This document shows positions 23,441 to 35,644 of a stretch of DNA of 64,000 bases, piece by piece. A program made the translations under genes and the position numbers. The notes below the pieces were generated by a model. It had not been told where the DNA came from and did not search any database. It saw only the letters and a list, made by a program, of their open reading frames with translations. Every line of letters starts with the position of its first letter. Positions within the stretch are counted from its first letter, which is position 1. Source of the DNA: Sipunculus nudus (taxonomy: Eukaryota; Annelida; Sipuncula; Golfingiida; Sipunculidae); the NCBI GenBank assembly GCA_026874595.1, contig CM049308.1, forward strand, positions 75,625,124-75,689,123. Reading direction: 5' to 3'.

Positions 23441-24745
23441 ATTTTATGCAAAGGCAGGCGTACAATGACGTATAAAATTCATCTTGCAATGATATCCATT
23501 ATAGATTTCGTAAACTATTTCGGGAAGACATGTACAGTAGAGCCATATCTTATCAAATGAAACCGGGAATATTTTGTCAAAGAAACTATTTCTGTAATAG
23601 TGACATAACGTTCCTGAAACTGAATAATCATATATGACGCTATCAGAATTTCAGACCATGCAGCCAAGGACCAGAGGAATATTTCCAGTTGACCTATCTG
23701 ACGTACAGACAAATCGGATTTTCAGTATATCTTATAAGTATTCACTAATACATACTTTGGGTCGAGATAGAGGACTCCGGTCGCGATGGTACAGAGTTAA
23801 GATATACCTATGACTTTATTATGTGGTTAAGTTATTGTTTGTTTTTCTGTCGCTAGCAAATACTTTCACTGTCTTATTCTAAATGTATTCTCCAGTGATG
23901 TCGCTAGGAAGTGTATTAATGAGGATATTTAATGCACAACCGTACCTTGACCATTGAGACCTGAATAAAAGACAATGCAAAGAATATAGACTTGTTCAGG
24001 ATATGGGATTTTATTGACCTGTGTCTTCAAATAACGTAACAGGAAACGTCCTGTCTAGGCCTAGGGGCTTTTTATTTCACATTCAAATGTTTCACGAAAA
24101 TTAAGTACAAGCATCAGCTCGAAGCACCACCAAATAATTCTTATTTTCTTGCGTGTGCACAGGGTTCTGGAAGATAACTTCATTCCTTGAAAACTTAAAG
24201 ACGTGCTATGCTCCGCGTGGACGTTAGAACCTTGATTTTTCTAATGTAAACAATAACCTGCATATTTCAACTTTAAGTGAACTAACATGAAACTATTCCT
24301 ATCGAAATTTTGTTAGGTTTGTAGACTTCTATTTCCTATGGTATAAAAAATATTGGCTGCTTGAAACTGTTTATTCACGGATTATATCTATGTTAGATCT
24401 GATTTAAATAGTATACCAAGTATGACCCCAGTGCTAGTTTAAGAAAAAAGACTGACATCATCCTTATTAATGTCTAAACAGTTTAAAAGCCTGAAATATC
24501 TGGCCCAAAGGTTCGCTTGATAGCATTTTTACCAGTAGTCTAAATATCAGATAAATGTCCTGACTGCTTGGCAAATAATTCAAAATAAACAAATTGCTGC
24601 CCCATCCAGACAAATTCGAAGGAAGGTGATTAAAAAGCAAACAGCTGATGATATGGCAAAACTTATTCTTTTACACAGCAAATTATGGAAGCCCTACACT
24701 ATCGTATAGGGAACCTAATGCCTGGACCAATACACCGGGCGTTAT
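23441..24745. other. No gene or repeat recognised
   Basis: Nothing beyond short AT-rich frames. Confidence 0.4.
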
Positions 24746-24749
24746 CAGT

Positions 24750-25000
24750 GCTATCAGTCATATCAATGACCCTCGCGTTGAGTACATTAACCATTCTTGT
24801 TTGAACAGAGCCCGGTTCAAAACTGGGACACTTCACCACTATACAGGAAGAGTTAAAAATTCAACTTGATCGATGGATTGTTCACCGTTACCGGACCCGT
24901 CCTTTGTCTCCCTCGTATCGATCAATGTGTTTTGAAAGGAAGGATTTCCAAGCTGAAATCGGAACGGCGATTTACGGTTTCCACGGAAATGTGTATTGAC
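24750..25000. repeat. Dispersed repeat family E, copy 1
   Basis: Shared in order with 34370-34625: GTTGAGTACATTA, TTGAACAGAGCCCGG, AAAACTGGGACACTTCA, CTTGATCGATGGATTGTT, and a CGATCAATGTG block matching GATCATTACGTGTG. About 65-70% similar. Confidence 0.55.
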
Positions 25001-25004
25001 CCAG

Positions 25005-27016
25005 GCTACGGTGGTCGTTATTCTAGACAAGCAAATGTTTACTAACTAAAATAACGCCATGCTTACATAATTTATGAATCTTTATTTGTAAAATCAATTT
25101 TCTTACTTTATTTAAATACCAATAACAGCATTGTTACAAACTTTTGCAAACCATATTTGTTTCATGAAAACGAGATTTGGTATAAATAAAAGAGACCAAC
25201 GGCAATAGAAAAGTCGTCATGTAACTTCGAATGTTACATTGACGAAAATTTTTTTATCATTATGTTAGAGTTTCACGGATTTGCATCTCAGTATAACAGA
25301 TCTCATTATTTTCAGATTGATACTGAAAAAAAATAATGAAATAATCTGTATTGTAAGACATCACCACTTGCTTGTATATAGACCGTCTGAACCAGTAAAT
25401 GCCCAGAGCAACAAAAAGAATATTTCTAGTTGGAATCAATTCGCTCTACATCATAGAGGTGCTTAAAGATGCATATGTTGCGTTCATATACATTATATAT
25501 TTAATTCAAGATAAAGTGACAAAGTAGATCAGTAAAAAACGCATGAAACTTTAAGTGGTAAAACCGAACACACTTCGAAAAAGGCATGATGAACAAACAT
25601 ACTGGTCGGGTCAGTCATACGAGGGCGTGATAAACAGCCGAAGAAGACTGTTGAAAGGAAAGCGTATGTATAGTCGGTACTACTTTTTTCAGTCAATATC
25701 TGACAGAGTTTTGGTCAAAGGCTCACGTGGGAAAGCTGATAAGCTGAGAAGTTAAAAAATCAAATGCAGTTCAATTAACAACGACAGTGGACATTTAAAT
25801 GGGTGATAAAAGTCACCATACTTACTGAGGGAGGACAAAGCCGAAACAGAAAAAGTCAATTGCAACATGGATATCACTAATTATCTTTAATTTTATTTTT
25901 CTTCTGGGCTGAAGTAGGAATATGTTGGAAATTTTTTACCCAAAGCACCTCTCTCAGTTCTTGTACTTAGGTTGAAGAATATTCTCCTGCAAACTATAAA
26001 AGAAAAATGAGACCACTTTAATAACGTGGAGTGGAATGTCAATAAACCGGATATGTTATCATCTCGCATAATACTTCAACTACTTGTAGTCAAATAAATG
26101 AATACCTTGGCACAGGAGTAAAACGGAAGAGACTACCATCCAAAAGCAAAACAAACCATTAGCTCGCAAGGACTCTTATATCAATCAAAACATCATTTAT
26201 TTATTACCAGAGTCCGTTACAAGTTGCCTTACACGACTACCCCACTCAAACGTCTATTTGTCATCATTATCGTTCAGCAACCATTTTCTCAACATATATG
26301 TGTAATTATTACCTCATTAATAATCAAAATGCTACTCCGAGTCGTACAATATTCTGTTTCTTTTTTAAGGTCTCTGATGAAGAATGAATGCTGTTTACAG
26401 GTTTTTACTACAGGATTAGCCCTAATAAAAGTGATTAGCATTCAATATGTAAGGTAGCATCAACCCTGCAGAAAAGTTGTATTCCTATCAAGCGGAATAG
26501 TATCACTGACTACGACAAAAGGAAACAAAATATTTAAATTGTCTTCTATATGTATATTTGATACATGTATCATAATATTTTGATAATTTGTACCTTTTTG
26601 TTTGTTTGAGAAGATAAAAATGTTATATCTCCAAAGGGTAGTTACAACAAAGCATCTAAATAGCCCTAAGGGTATAAGCTTTCTAGATTTCTCTCTTGGA
26701 GTTGGTTAAGATTAAATACACAAACTGTGTTTCCTGATTTAGTGTAAAGGCACTCCAGAACTGAAATGCCAGGTCTTGTCATAACAAACCACTCTAAAAT
26801 GTAATGTCCTCGGTGATATCAATCATGATGTAAACTAATTATGTTTAGTCAAGGCAGGTCTATTTATAGATAGCTTTGATAATAAAAATACTTTCAAGAC
26901 TGGACTGAATTTTTGAGGACTTTACAGGGTTTCACGGAAGTACTGGTTTTAATATACGAATATAAAGGAGATTTATAGTGTTAACGCTTTTAAAATGAGA
27001 AATGCTGTTATATTTC
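25005..27016. other. No gene or repeat recognised
   Basis: AT-rich DNA up to the microsatellite that received LTR B. Confidence 0.4.
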
Positions 27017-27032
27017 ATATATATATATATAT

Positions 27033-27783
27033 TGTTACGGAACCTAATATAAACAGATCACGTATGCGTGATGAACACAAATTTCGTAATGGAGATAAAA
27101 AAATCAGATTCTGCAACACCAGGCAGCGTGAAATGTCTACGGGAATGAAGACAGAAGCCTGTGTTTTTTTGTTAACAAATAACTATAATTTATTCTTAAA
27201 ACAACCCTAACAATACAATACACTAAATCAATACAATTATACAGTAAAACAGCGTTATAGCAACAAGTCAATATAATCACACACAAAGATAATGGTACAG
27301 TAACTCGATACCAACACCATCCCAACGATAAGTCCTTTGAATGTTAACTCTCTCGGGGACTTACTGTCCAGTGGAAAGTTCTTGCAACAACACAGAAAGT
27401 AAACTGAAGTCCAGATGTATAAAATCCAGGAGAAAGTTCTTGAAAATCTATAATTGCCGCATTCGTCGGATAAGGTCCTGACACACGCTTCTGCGTCCGC
27501 TGGTATCTGCTCTGCTCTGCCCCTTTATTTACCTTCACACCCCAAGCCGGGAATTTTCCACTTCTCGAACAGTCTATAAGGACCCTACTTAACAGTAAAC
27601 ACGCGTTTCAGGAATTCTCTAGAAGGAACAGCGCTGTGTATCTCCACACACCAGGCTCATCACGTGACCCACGACCAGGTGTGAAAACTCAAGGCTCACA
27701 TGACAACGATAGTTCAACCAGTACGGATTAGACATAAAATGTAACAACAACACGAGTAACGCCCGTGTCACACAATAAAAAGA

Positions 27784-27786
<3 letters not shown>
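27033..27786 (-). mobile_element. Solo LTR B, same family as LTR A, inserted in a (TA)n tract
   Basis: On the minus strand this aligns with LTR A through most of its length. It shares GACTGTTCGAGAAGTGGAAA-like, GCGGCAATTATAGATTTTC and TTAGGGTTGTTTTAAGAATA blocks, and TTAGGTTCCGTAACA at the 3' end. The last 190 bases are roughly 88-90% identical by eye. Both borders lie in AT dinucleotide repeats (27017-27032 and 27787-27819), so it inserted into a microsatellite and the duplication cannot be resolved. Compared with A, its first nine bases are missing or replaced by the repeat. The conserved AATAAA is at 27189-27194. Confidence 0.85.

Positions 27787-27819
<33 letters not shown>
27786..27819. 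repeat. (TA)n microsatellite bordering LTR B
   Basis: Seventeen TA units immediately outside the LTR. Its continuation on the other side of the LTR is 27017-27032. Confidence 0.9.
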
Positions 27820-27825
<6 letters not shown>

Positions 27826-28067
27826 ATCACGGATACCTATTTTTCGGTTAATGTTAAAGGTGTCTGAGAAAATAGAAAGACAAATAACAAAAAACATGGA
27901 ATGGTTTTCTACTCTAACAAGCTTTGAATAAAGAACACAAACTACTGCGAATCACTAAGACTAAAAACGATCATGTGACGTTACCTGCCAAGTGTAAATT
28001 GCTCGTGTATAATGTAAAAAATTGTAAATACACAGCAGAAGTTACCAGAGTTCAATTTTGCCGACAC

Positions 28068-28440
28068 GGAGAGTTCATGAAATCGACAACAATCCTGATT
28101 GGAGGTTGCCCTTGGGGACTCAACCGGCGTCGAGCAGGTGTCGCTAACACCGGCTCTGAAAGTACCTGACACGTCTGAGAGCATTGCTGGCATAAATATT
28201 TACGAACATTTATAAAACCATTTTATTCAAGGGAATTGGGCAGGAAGGTACCGGATGAACATTCCAAGCAGTGTTTGTCGACAGAGCGAGCCAAGGACGG
28301 CCATTTACGTTACTGGATCCCAGAGTTGAATGTCTGTTGCTCAGTTATAAATCCACCGCTGCCCGCCATCTCTGTCTAATGGTTCATGATCAGTCATTCT
28401 TCGTAGATAGTTGTCTGGGTTCGTTAAAAATCCGTCTCCA
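28068..28440. repeat. Dispersed repeat family D, copy 2
   Basis: Contains GGAGAGTTCATGAAATC, ACAACAATCCTGATT, CCCTTGGGGAC, GACAGAGCGAGCCAAG, ACGGCCATTTA, CAGTTATAAATCCAC, CTCTGTCTAATGGTTCATGA and AGTTGTCTGG. It is the partner of the 21.4 kb copy. Confidence 0.75.
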
Positions 28441-28444
28441 TCAA

Positions 28445-29555
28445 ATTTTCTTCTACAGTGATATCTCAGAAATAAAGTTTCGGGCTGGATATTCACGTCG
28501 ATATAGATTTGTTAAAGAATGTCATTATTAAAATGTGTTTAATTTACAGTTAAAATTAATACAATTTTTATCTTTTCCATTTGCTTGCAAAATATTTATT
28601 TTTGTCTTATTTCGTGTACCAACGGCCGTATTAATTCCCCGTTAGAGTGACTCTGAACTAGGTAATCAGTAGCCCCGTCAGGGCGTTAGTCTTTATGTTT
28701 GCTACTAAAATATGTAAAATAAAATGATCTCATGCATGCATCGATACACGTGACTGATTCCTAGAGTTCAGGGTCAGCTCATTCGCTGGAGAGCCGTCAG
28801 AAAAACTATTATATAATTTGCCGCTAGGTGGTAGTACCTGTGCTAAGCGCTCAAATACACCGAGAGCAAGTTTTTAAGTCCCTGTCAGCGGTAGTGTCGG
28901 TATCGACACGGTAATTCCAGATTATCAGTCATTATTGACCACATGTTTCACCAGATTTTTTTTAGAAAATATAGAATATAACTTAAACATGTGGACAGTA
29001 GACCAAGTATGAGAAAAATGAAGATTTATGATTGAAGATTTCAATGGTCTCCTTACATTACTAGACTTGAAAAGCGAATACATGAATTGTAAAATGTGAT
29101 GAGTGTGCCTCCCACAGGATGGCAGCAACACGGCTGAAGTACAAGCGGATAAAAAAAATTGCTGAATCGACCTCACCAAACATATACACAGGCATACAAA
29201 ATTATAAAGAAATAAACTAGAGAGAAACTGCAGACTGTCACATATTCAATTCAATTCTCTGCAATTCTACTTATTAAGATACGGCTTGTGCTGCCATCTT
29301 GAGTGTGGAGAATGAACTAGAACTTAATACTGTTTTATCTTGGGATTCTAGAATGTGAATTACGGATCATCTTCAGGATATTGAACAGACCTTCAGCTCG
29401 TGTAAAATTTCAGATGTTATCTGTTTTATTGTTAAGGGACGGACAAACCGACATGTATACAGATAAAAAGACGCGATGGCAATATCCTCGCCCTCCCCTA
29501 CTTTCCTCGGATAGCTAGGTTAAATGTAGACAGAAAAATGTGAGGACAGGCGTGA
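28445..29555. other. No gene or repeat recognised
   Basis: Short frames only. Confidence 0.4.
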
Positions 29556-29560
29556 GGTAA

Positions 29561-29680
29561 AACGTCTCTCTCTCTCTCTCAAACACTGCGTTGAGTGTGT
29601 TCAGCTCAGTGTTGAACATGTTTTTCATACATATGCACAGTTATGTCATTCAAGATAAACAAATAAGATAAGCAGTGCAG
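29561..29680. repeat. Dispersed repeat family F, copy 1, with (CT)n
   Basis: ACGTCTCTCTCTCT is followed by AAACACTGCGTTGAGTG, TCAGCTCAGTGTTGAACATG, CATATGCACA and TCATTCAAGATAAACAAATA. The same string of blocks recurs at 31257-31400. Confidence 0.75.
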
Positions 29681-29989
29681 ACGTCTACTTTTTGGTGCGC
29701 CAGAACCCAAGTGAAATGTTGTGAGTTGTCAGGAAGGGAGTAGCGTCTGAAAATGAACAGGACTTTATTTCGTATTAATCCGTCAAATGTGCTTAATTTA
29801 CCCGAAGGGACTTGTGGAGTCAGAATAATATAATTGCTGGTAAAGCGTCTGTTCCATGAATGCTTCCCGCCTCTTAATAAATGCAGTGGTAGATCGAGAA
29901 ATTCGAGAACGGGAGGGGGGTGGGGGTGGCGGCGGTTGATGGGTATTATGAAAACTAAGTTCTTAAATTGTGCATTTAATGTGCTGTGC

Positions 29990-30034
29990 ATATATATATA
30001 TATATGTGTGTGTGTGTGTATGTGTGTCTGTGTG
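29990..30034. repeat. Compound (TA)n(TG)n microsatellite
   Basis: TA units pass into TG units with a TGTCTG interruption. Confidence 0.95.
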
Positions 30035-30194
30035 CTTACATACATAGTATGTGTAATTATTTAATACTGATATTGCCCATATATATATATCCGGCACTGA
30101 AATGAGTGGACCAGTTCATAGGTGACTTACTGATATCTGCGTCTGTTGCTTATATAATAGTTTATATCTGCACCCTAGGTCGTTGTGCTGTTGA

Positions 30195-30530
30195 AGGATA
30201 GACTCTAAGTCCACCTTCATCTAGTCCAAATCACCTGGAACCCAAGTCGGAGTCGAATAAAAAATTTCATTATAAAAGAAATTTAAAATGGAAATTTGAG
30301 ATAACTATAAGTATATAAATGTTAGTTTACGCAAGCTCTTTTATTGAATGTTTAATTGCCTTTAAATCCCGGTGTAGAGCCAAAGCTTGGTATATAATGT
30401 CCTTTTCTTAAATGTCTTTTTAGTATGTGACAGCTTACCTTCTACTAGACCTTATTCCGTCAAGTCTTTACCTCCACGTCCGAGTCCAAGTGGACTTGAG
30501 TCCAGGGTCCTGGACTCTCGTCTTTTATCT
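30195..30530. repeat. Possible degenerate element with GAGTCC/AAGTCC motifs at both ends
   Basis: GACTCTAAGTCCACC and AAGTCGGAGTCG (30202-30255) on the left face GTCCGAGTCCAAGTGGACTT and GAGTCCAGGGTCCTGGACTC (30478-30516) on the right, the latter self-complementary. Clustering at the two edges of a plain AT-rich interior suggests subterminal repeats of an aged MITE. No clear termini or target duplication were seen. Confidence 0.35.
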
Positions 30531-31256
30531 CTGGTAACAAAAGATCTTGGACCTGAGCACAATATTAAAAAAACACTTATGACTTATAGTCTCTAACAAA
30601 ATTATCATTACTTCTTTCTTTCTTACAACGCGTAATCTCAGAACACTAAGTTTCTAATGAAAGGCAAAAAAAATAATTGTCAGTGTTGTAGTTCCAAGAG
30701 AAAGTTTATTTTCCTTTTGCATGGCTAATATGGCGTGCACGAAATAAAGTTATAATATACTCCCTCTTGATATCGGACCACTTCCCAAAAGCTCCACAGA
30801 ATCTCTCTGACTGACATATAGGGGAACTCAGATGTCAATATTTCTAATCAATATTCACTACCACCCGTCGCGGGTCTAATAAGAGATCCCCTGTCACGAG
30901 GCAGTAGACGTCTACTGACATCTCTATGGATTTAAGAAGAGGTGCATTGATTTCTTGTTCTTTTGCTTTCAGGAAAGAAATCTTTGACCTCCTTCATTAG
31001 TGAATTCGCATACTCCATAAAAGTTGCAAGGAACAGAATAAGTGTACATGTCTGGTACATAACGTTATTTTACCCCATTGTGTTTCAGCTCTTTGCGCTC
31101 CTGGGCGCTGCCTCTGCGCGTGATTAAGTAATAACAAAACCCTTTAGCGTGCAGAAAGTGATCTATAATAATAACTATAATCACTTTAATTGTTTTAACT
31201 GGATCATTGATTACCTGATTAAATACGTAACGATAGGTTACTAACTTGGCGGATAG

Positions 31257-31258
31257 AC

Positions 31259-31296
<38 letters not shown>

Positions 31297-31400
31297 CAAA
31301 ACACCACGTTGTTGTGCTCAGCTCAGTGTTGCACATGTATTTCATTCATATGCACACTTAGTAGGTCATTCCTGATCAACAAACAAGATAGCTAGGCAAA
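31257..31400. repeat. Dispersed repeat family F, copy 2, with (CT)17
   Basis: The CT run at 31261-31293 is followed by AAACACCACGTTGTTGTG, TCAGCTCAGTGTTGCACATG, CATATGCACA and TCATTCCTGATCAACAAACA. It matches 29.56 kb 1.7 kb away in the same orientation. Confidence 0.75.
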
Positions 31401-31857
31401 TCTTATTCCATTTCTGACCCTTTTAAATCCATCCCTTTTTCTTCCATTGTCTCATGTCCTGCCAACTCTTAGTGAAATGCCTGTGACCCAACCCTTTTCT
31501 AAAACCAGTCTCTATCGATTGAGAGTCATCCAATCACTCTTAACTACTGATTACCCGGAACCCCCTCCCCTAAGGAAAAAATATACATTTTTAATATTTA
31601 TATATATCCGACAAACCTAAATATATGCAGAGAGAAACTGTATACCCTCATCTGTTGTGTAAAATAGACTATAATTAAATACACGTTTCACTGTGAAACA
31701 TAGCATCTCGATTCAAATATGAAACAAATATGTACATTTGAAGTGGAAATGTGAAGTTGCTTTTGCTTACCGGTTCGAGAATTTATACACATACATTTAT
31801 ACAAATATATATACGTAAGCACATTACACCGACTGGCCGATTCAATACACACCTTTA

Positions 31858-31921
31858 CCGCTTCGGGGCGAGGGTAAATACCCAATAATGCAAATACCCG
31901 GTCTCTCCGCTTCGGGGCGAG
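31858..31921. repeat. Short direct repeat CCGCTTCGGGGCGAG, 49-bp spacing
   Basis: Two exact 15-mers (31858-31872 and 31907-31921), each followed by an AAATACCCA/AAACACCCA block. A small GC-rich tandem duplication. Confidence 0.8.
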
Positions 31922-31924
31922 TTG

Positions 31925-33885
31925 CAAACACCCAAGTGAACGACATACCCGTGTCTAAGCTCATCAGCTTTTATTCCTGCAGGCAACCCTCAGGTTGAGT
32001 GCGTATGTTTTTTTCTTTTTGTCACGATATGAACAAATATCGTAACACTCCACGGCAGCAAGAAAAAGAAGAAAAGTTGATCGATGAGCTTGTCCCTTTA
32101 AACAACCTCTTATTTTCCTTAACATGTTACCCGGTCCATGTGGAAGAGCTGGAAGTCTTAACAGGATAAAAATGCTTCCTAAAAGTCTTCCGCACATACG
32201 TATGCTGAACCTAATCATGGCAGACGTGATTGAAGAAACAGAGCAATTTATTCACTGAAAATAATAATACAACTGCGTTTATGAATAGAATCTCGGCCAC
32301 TGTGTCCGCTTCTACATTTAGATCCGCAATAAAATGCAATGGGATCCTCGATGTCCTCTACTTAGTTTCATGGAAATTGTTTGGAACTCATGTGCATAAT
32401 CCGGCTACCGATCAAATCGACAAATAATATCAAAGAGGGCGATAATGCAACCTCCCTAGTGAAGGTAAATATATGAATAATGGTAGAATTGATGAGTTAG
32501 ATGATTAAAAAAGACGCTGATGGAATCCGTCGGACTTCACATGTTTTGAGGGGGAAACGTTTATTTTCTCGGTACTTAGGATGCTGTACAAACAGTTAAA
32601 AATGAAAAAAGGATAATTTAAATTTGCAGAGACTGAACCTATTAAGACTAACCACAAAATGACATCCTCAAAGTCCCCCCCCCCCCCACCCTTCCATTTA
32701 AATTTTGTTATCACAAGTCATTCATGAGATTTGTACATTTAAATGGAATACGGGTCAATTCATTCAGGTACTATCAGCGCCATCTCGTTGGGACCTATTA
32801 CATCAATAATAATCATTGTCTGGGCATATAATCAGATAAGCTACATCTGCGTTAGTCGAAAAATCTCCATAAAGTTGTATAATTTTTGTAGTATAAATCA
32901 AAATATCAGAGCCTAGAAACCGTGAAAATCAATGTAGAGTCGTACCAATAATTTATTGGGACAAACTGGGTCAATGAAGAGTAATTTCTTGAATATCAAA
33001 CTCAGTGGGGACATCCATTGTCATGTTGAATAAGACCTCATGAACGAAATAAATACACGGAAAACAGCTCAAAGGGTAGTCCCTGACTGACCTGATTTAC
33101 TGCTGGGGATTTTTTGGTAGTAATTTCTGTGTTCGGTTTGGCAAAAGAGCAGGACGGAAAAAATCGATGTTAAGATTTGTAGGCTGGGGAGTTTCATCTT
33201 AGCCAAAGCCTGTAGCAAAATTATATTTTATCCAGCACAGAGTTGGAAGAACCGGAAAATGCTGATGAAAGTGTCAACGAGCTTTCTATTTTTTTATAAC
33301 CCTCTTATGTTAGTACAAAATCACACACATGGTAGTTCATCGAATAAACAAATACGCTCTTTAGAAGGCCAAAATTTTCGCTGCCTCGGGAGCGTAATTA
33401 ACAAACCTTATTGTGCTTCAAAGCCGTGAAATACGACCGAGTCCGGTCTTTGGTAAGGACTCAAATTTTGGCTTGGCTTTTCTTGACCCGGCCGTGGTGG
33501 TCAGTACTTGGGGAAATCAGACCGAGTGTATTTCTAGTCCAGCAGCAATAACTAGCACGCTATAAAATTTTTGTGTGTGGACTACTGCCGGAATACTAAA
33601 AGGTTAAATATACACGAATAATAGTTTTTTTCGTTTTAATGTATAATAATATATGTCAATATTTCGTTCTAAACCATTTTGCTTGCTATGTGCGCACGGG
33701 GGCGCGATTGGTGGAAAATATTAACATAGCGAGCACGCTACCTTATTATCGCGACTTCACAAACAAAGATCTTTCAAGCTTCCAAGCTACTCTTAGGGGA
33801 ATGTCTGCCAACTGGTGAATGTTATAGACTGACTCTTCTCGCCCGGGTCAAATGGTACAACTGATACAAGATCACTTTAGTCCTT
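31925..33885. other. Mostly featureless
   Basis: Contains the C13 run and, at 33680-33745, a GC-rich pair GCTATGTGCGC and CATAGCGAGC with partial inverted symmetry. Nothing firmer. Confidence 0.35.
32675..32687. repeat. C13 homopolymer
   Basis: Thirteen consecutive C on the plus strand. Confidence 0.9.
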
Positions 33886-33888
33886 AGT

Positions 33889-34101
33889 CCCCCCCCCCCC
33901 CCCCTCGACCCCCTAAAACGGGAAGGGGGCAAAAAGGGAAAAAGGAAGGAAAGAGGGGAAAGAGGGAAGAAGGGAAAATGAAGGAAAAAGGAAAGGGGAA
34001 GAAAAGGAAAGAAAAGAAAAAGGAGAAAGGGAAGGAAGAAGAAAAAAGAAGTTACGAATCGGGAAACGTCTTGAGTCTTGACCACCCCCCCCCCCCCCCG
34101 G
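33889..34101. repeat. Polypurine tract bracketed by two poly-C runs
   Basis: C16 (33889-33904) and C17 (34085-34101) flank about 140 bases (33917-34056) that are almost entirely G and A on the plus strand. Just beyond the right run is CTGGTTACGCCCCTG (34114-34128), whose complement resembles the terminus of a hAT-type MITE. I could not find a matching left terminus. Confidence 0.75.
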
Positions 34102-34369
34102 ACGGTCAGGTCTGGTTACGCCCCTGTATATTTACACCTAAACCCATCACTAATCTGACTTTATGTGCTAAAGATACATTGGAAAAGTAATGAATTGTCA
34201 GATGAAACTATAGATATTCATGATTGTGAAGATATGTTGAAAACATTTGCATAGTCTTGCATTTATTACGTGAGAGCATTGCACTATATATACAACAGCA
34301 ACCATATACAACTACATTTTCCCGGAGTAAAAGGAGAGAACAACTACACGAATACGGAAACAAATCTCA

Positions 34370-34625
34370 GTCGTTATTGATGCAGAACATCTGTCCATTG
34401 AGTTCATTATCTTTTATTTTCTTAGACAGCTGGGCTTAAAATCGGAACACTTCATGACAACACATCGTGGTAAAGTGGAAAAGTTCAGGTTGATCGATGG
34501 GATTGTTTACTGGAACCGTACTCCTGTTTTCACCCCATGCAGTTGATCATTACGTGTGGAAATGGTAGACTTCATGATGATTTGAGAAAACGGCTTTACA
34601 GTTCTCGTGACTACGAAATTTTGAA
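34370..34625. repeat. Dispersed repeat family E, copy 2
   Basis: Contains ATTGAGTTCATTA, TTAGACAGCTGGGC, AAAATCGGAACACTTCA, GTTGATCGATGGGATTGTT and GTTGATCATTACGTGTG. It is the partner of the 24.75 kb copy. Confidence 0.55.
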
Positions 34626-34941
34626 TTTACTCGGATAAAATATACATAGACGCCGAGTTTTTTTTTTCATTAAAAAAAGTCATGTTTAGATGATCAGTAT
34701 TAGTCAGTGTTTTTTTATTCGTGATATTTATTTTACTTGAAAACGCAACTATTCAAGGAAGCAACAGGTGAAAACAAAATGTGTACTAAAAAAATAAAAA
34801 AAAGGCTAAATATCAGTTAACAAAAAATGGTATGATCACCATTTTCTTCGAATATCACCTATATTATGGACGGTAAATGTTTTGCTTCTTTTTTTCATAA
34901 ATTTTGAACAGCGATGGAGGACTCGAGTTAAACAGTGAAAC

Positions 34942-34945
<4 letters not shown>

Positions 34946-34997
<52 letters not shown>
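34946..34997. repeat. (TA)n microsatellite, followed by (CAT)n at 35012-35028
   Basis: About 26 TA units, a TTTATTTATGTATATAT bridge, then ATCATCATCATCATCAT. Confidence 0.95.
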
Positions 34998-35000
<3 letters not shown>

Positions 35001-35347
35001 TTATGTATATATCATCATCATCATCATAATTTTTATCTTCATATTTACAGCAACGTTGCAAGCCACATCCTGGTTTATCTTTATAACTTACAGCACAGAT
35101 AAGAAACGTTTTACAAACATACAAACCTAGGTACAGAGTGAAAAAAAAACCCGAAATCCAGAACTAGCTGTGAGAAGTAGAGACAAATCAAATAGATATA
35201 CAGTGAATTATACAGAAAACCAGTGCTCTCCTGTGATAATGATGATGATTATTGTTATAATTAATAATAATATATTAATGCTTCTGAATGTTATTTTATC
35301 TTGAATCATTGGGTTACGTCCAACGCCTATACGGACAATTTTTTTTT

Positions 35348-35640
35348 TTAACTAGAAATATGCATTTTCAGGAATGCAGGCCTCCGCCATTTGAGCAGTC
35401 GTTCATGTGGGTTACTCCGCAACCCGTATTTGCATTCACTCATTCGGTCTATCCCCATGTACAATCGGGTATATGTGACTGAAGTCCCTCCTGGATCCGG
35501 ATGATAAGCCGGACCCACACCAAAATCTAATCGATTCTTTTCTGGCCCACGGCCGAGGTGCCCTGAAAAGTTTATAGGATTCCACGCATGATTACGTGAG
35601 TTATTTTGTAAACACACAAACACGAAATGGAAAGAAAGCA
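35348..35640 (+). mobile_element. SINE-like core-family repeat, copy 4
   Basis: Contains the head AACTAGAAATATGCATTTTC, GCAGGCCTCCGCCATT, TTTGCATTCACTCATTCGG, TGGATCCGGATGATAAGCC and CAAAATCTAATCGATTCTT. It also has GGTGCCCTG and the ACACACAAACACGAA tract. The 3' GGAGGCAAC end is eroded. Confidence 0.75.
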
Positions 35641-35644
35641 TAAA

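Noticed and set aside
20113-27786. A single retrotransposon bounded by the two LTRs
   Set aside because: The LTRs face opposite ways, LTR A has its own target duplication, and no gag-pol coding lies between them.
29650-30045. 131-codon minus frame
   Set aside because: Includes the translated (TA)n(TG)n repeat (His-Thr and Tyr-Ile runs) and shows no domain.
33822-34085. Phe/Leu/Pro-rich 87-codon minus frame
   Set aside because: It reads through the polypurine tract and C-runs; low complexity, not a protein gene.
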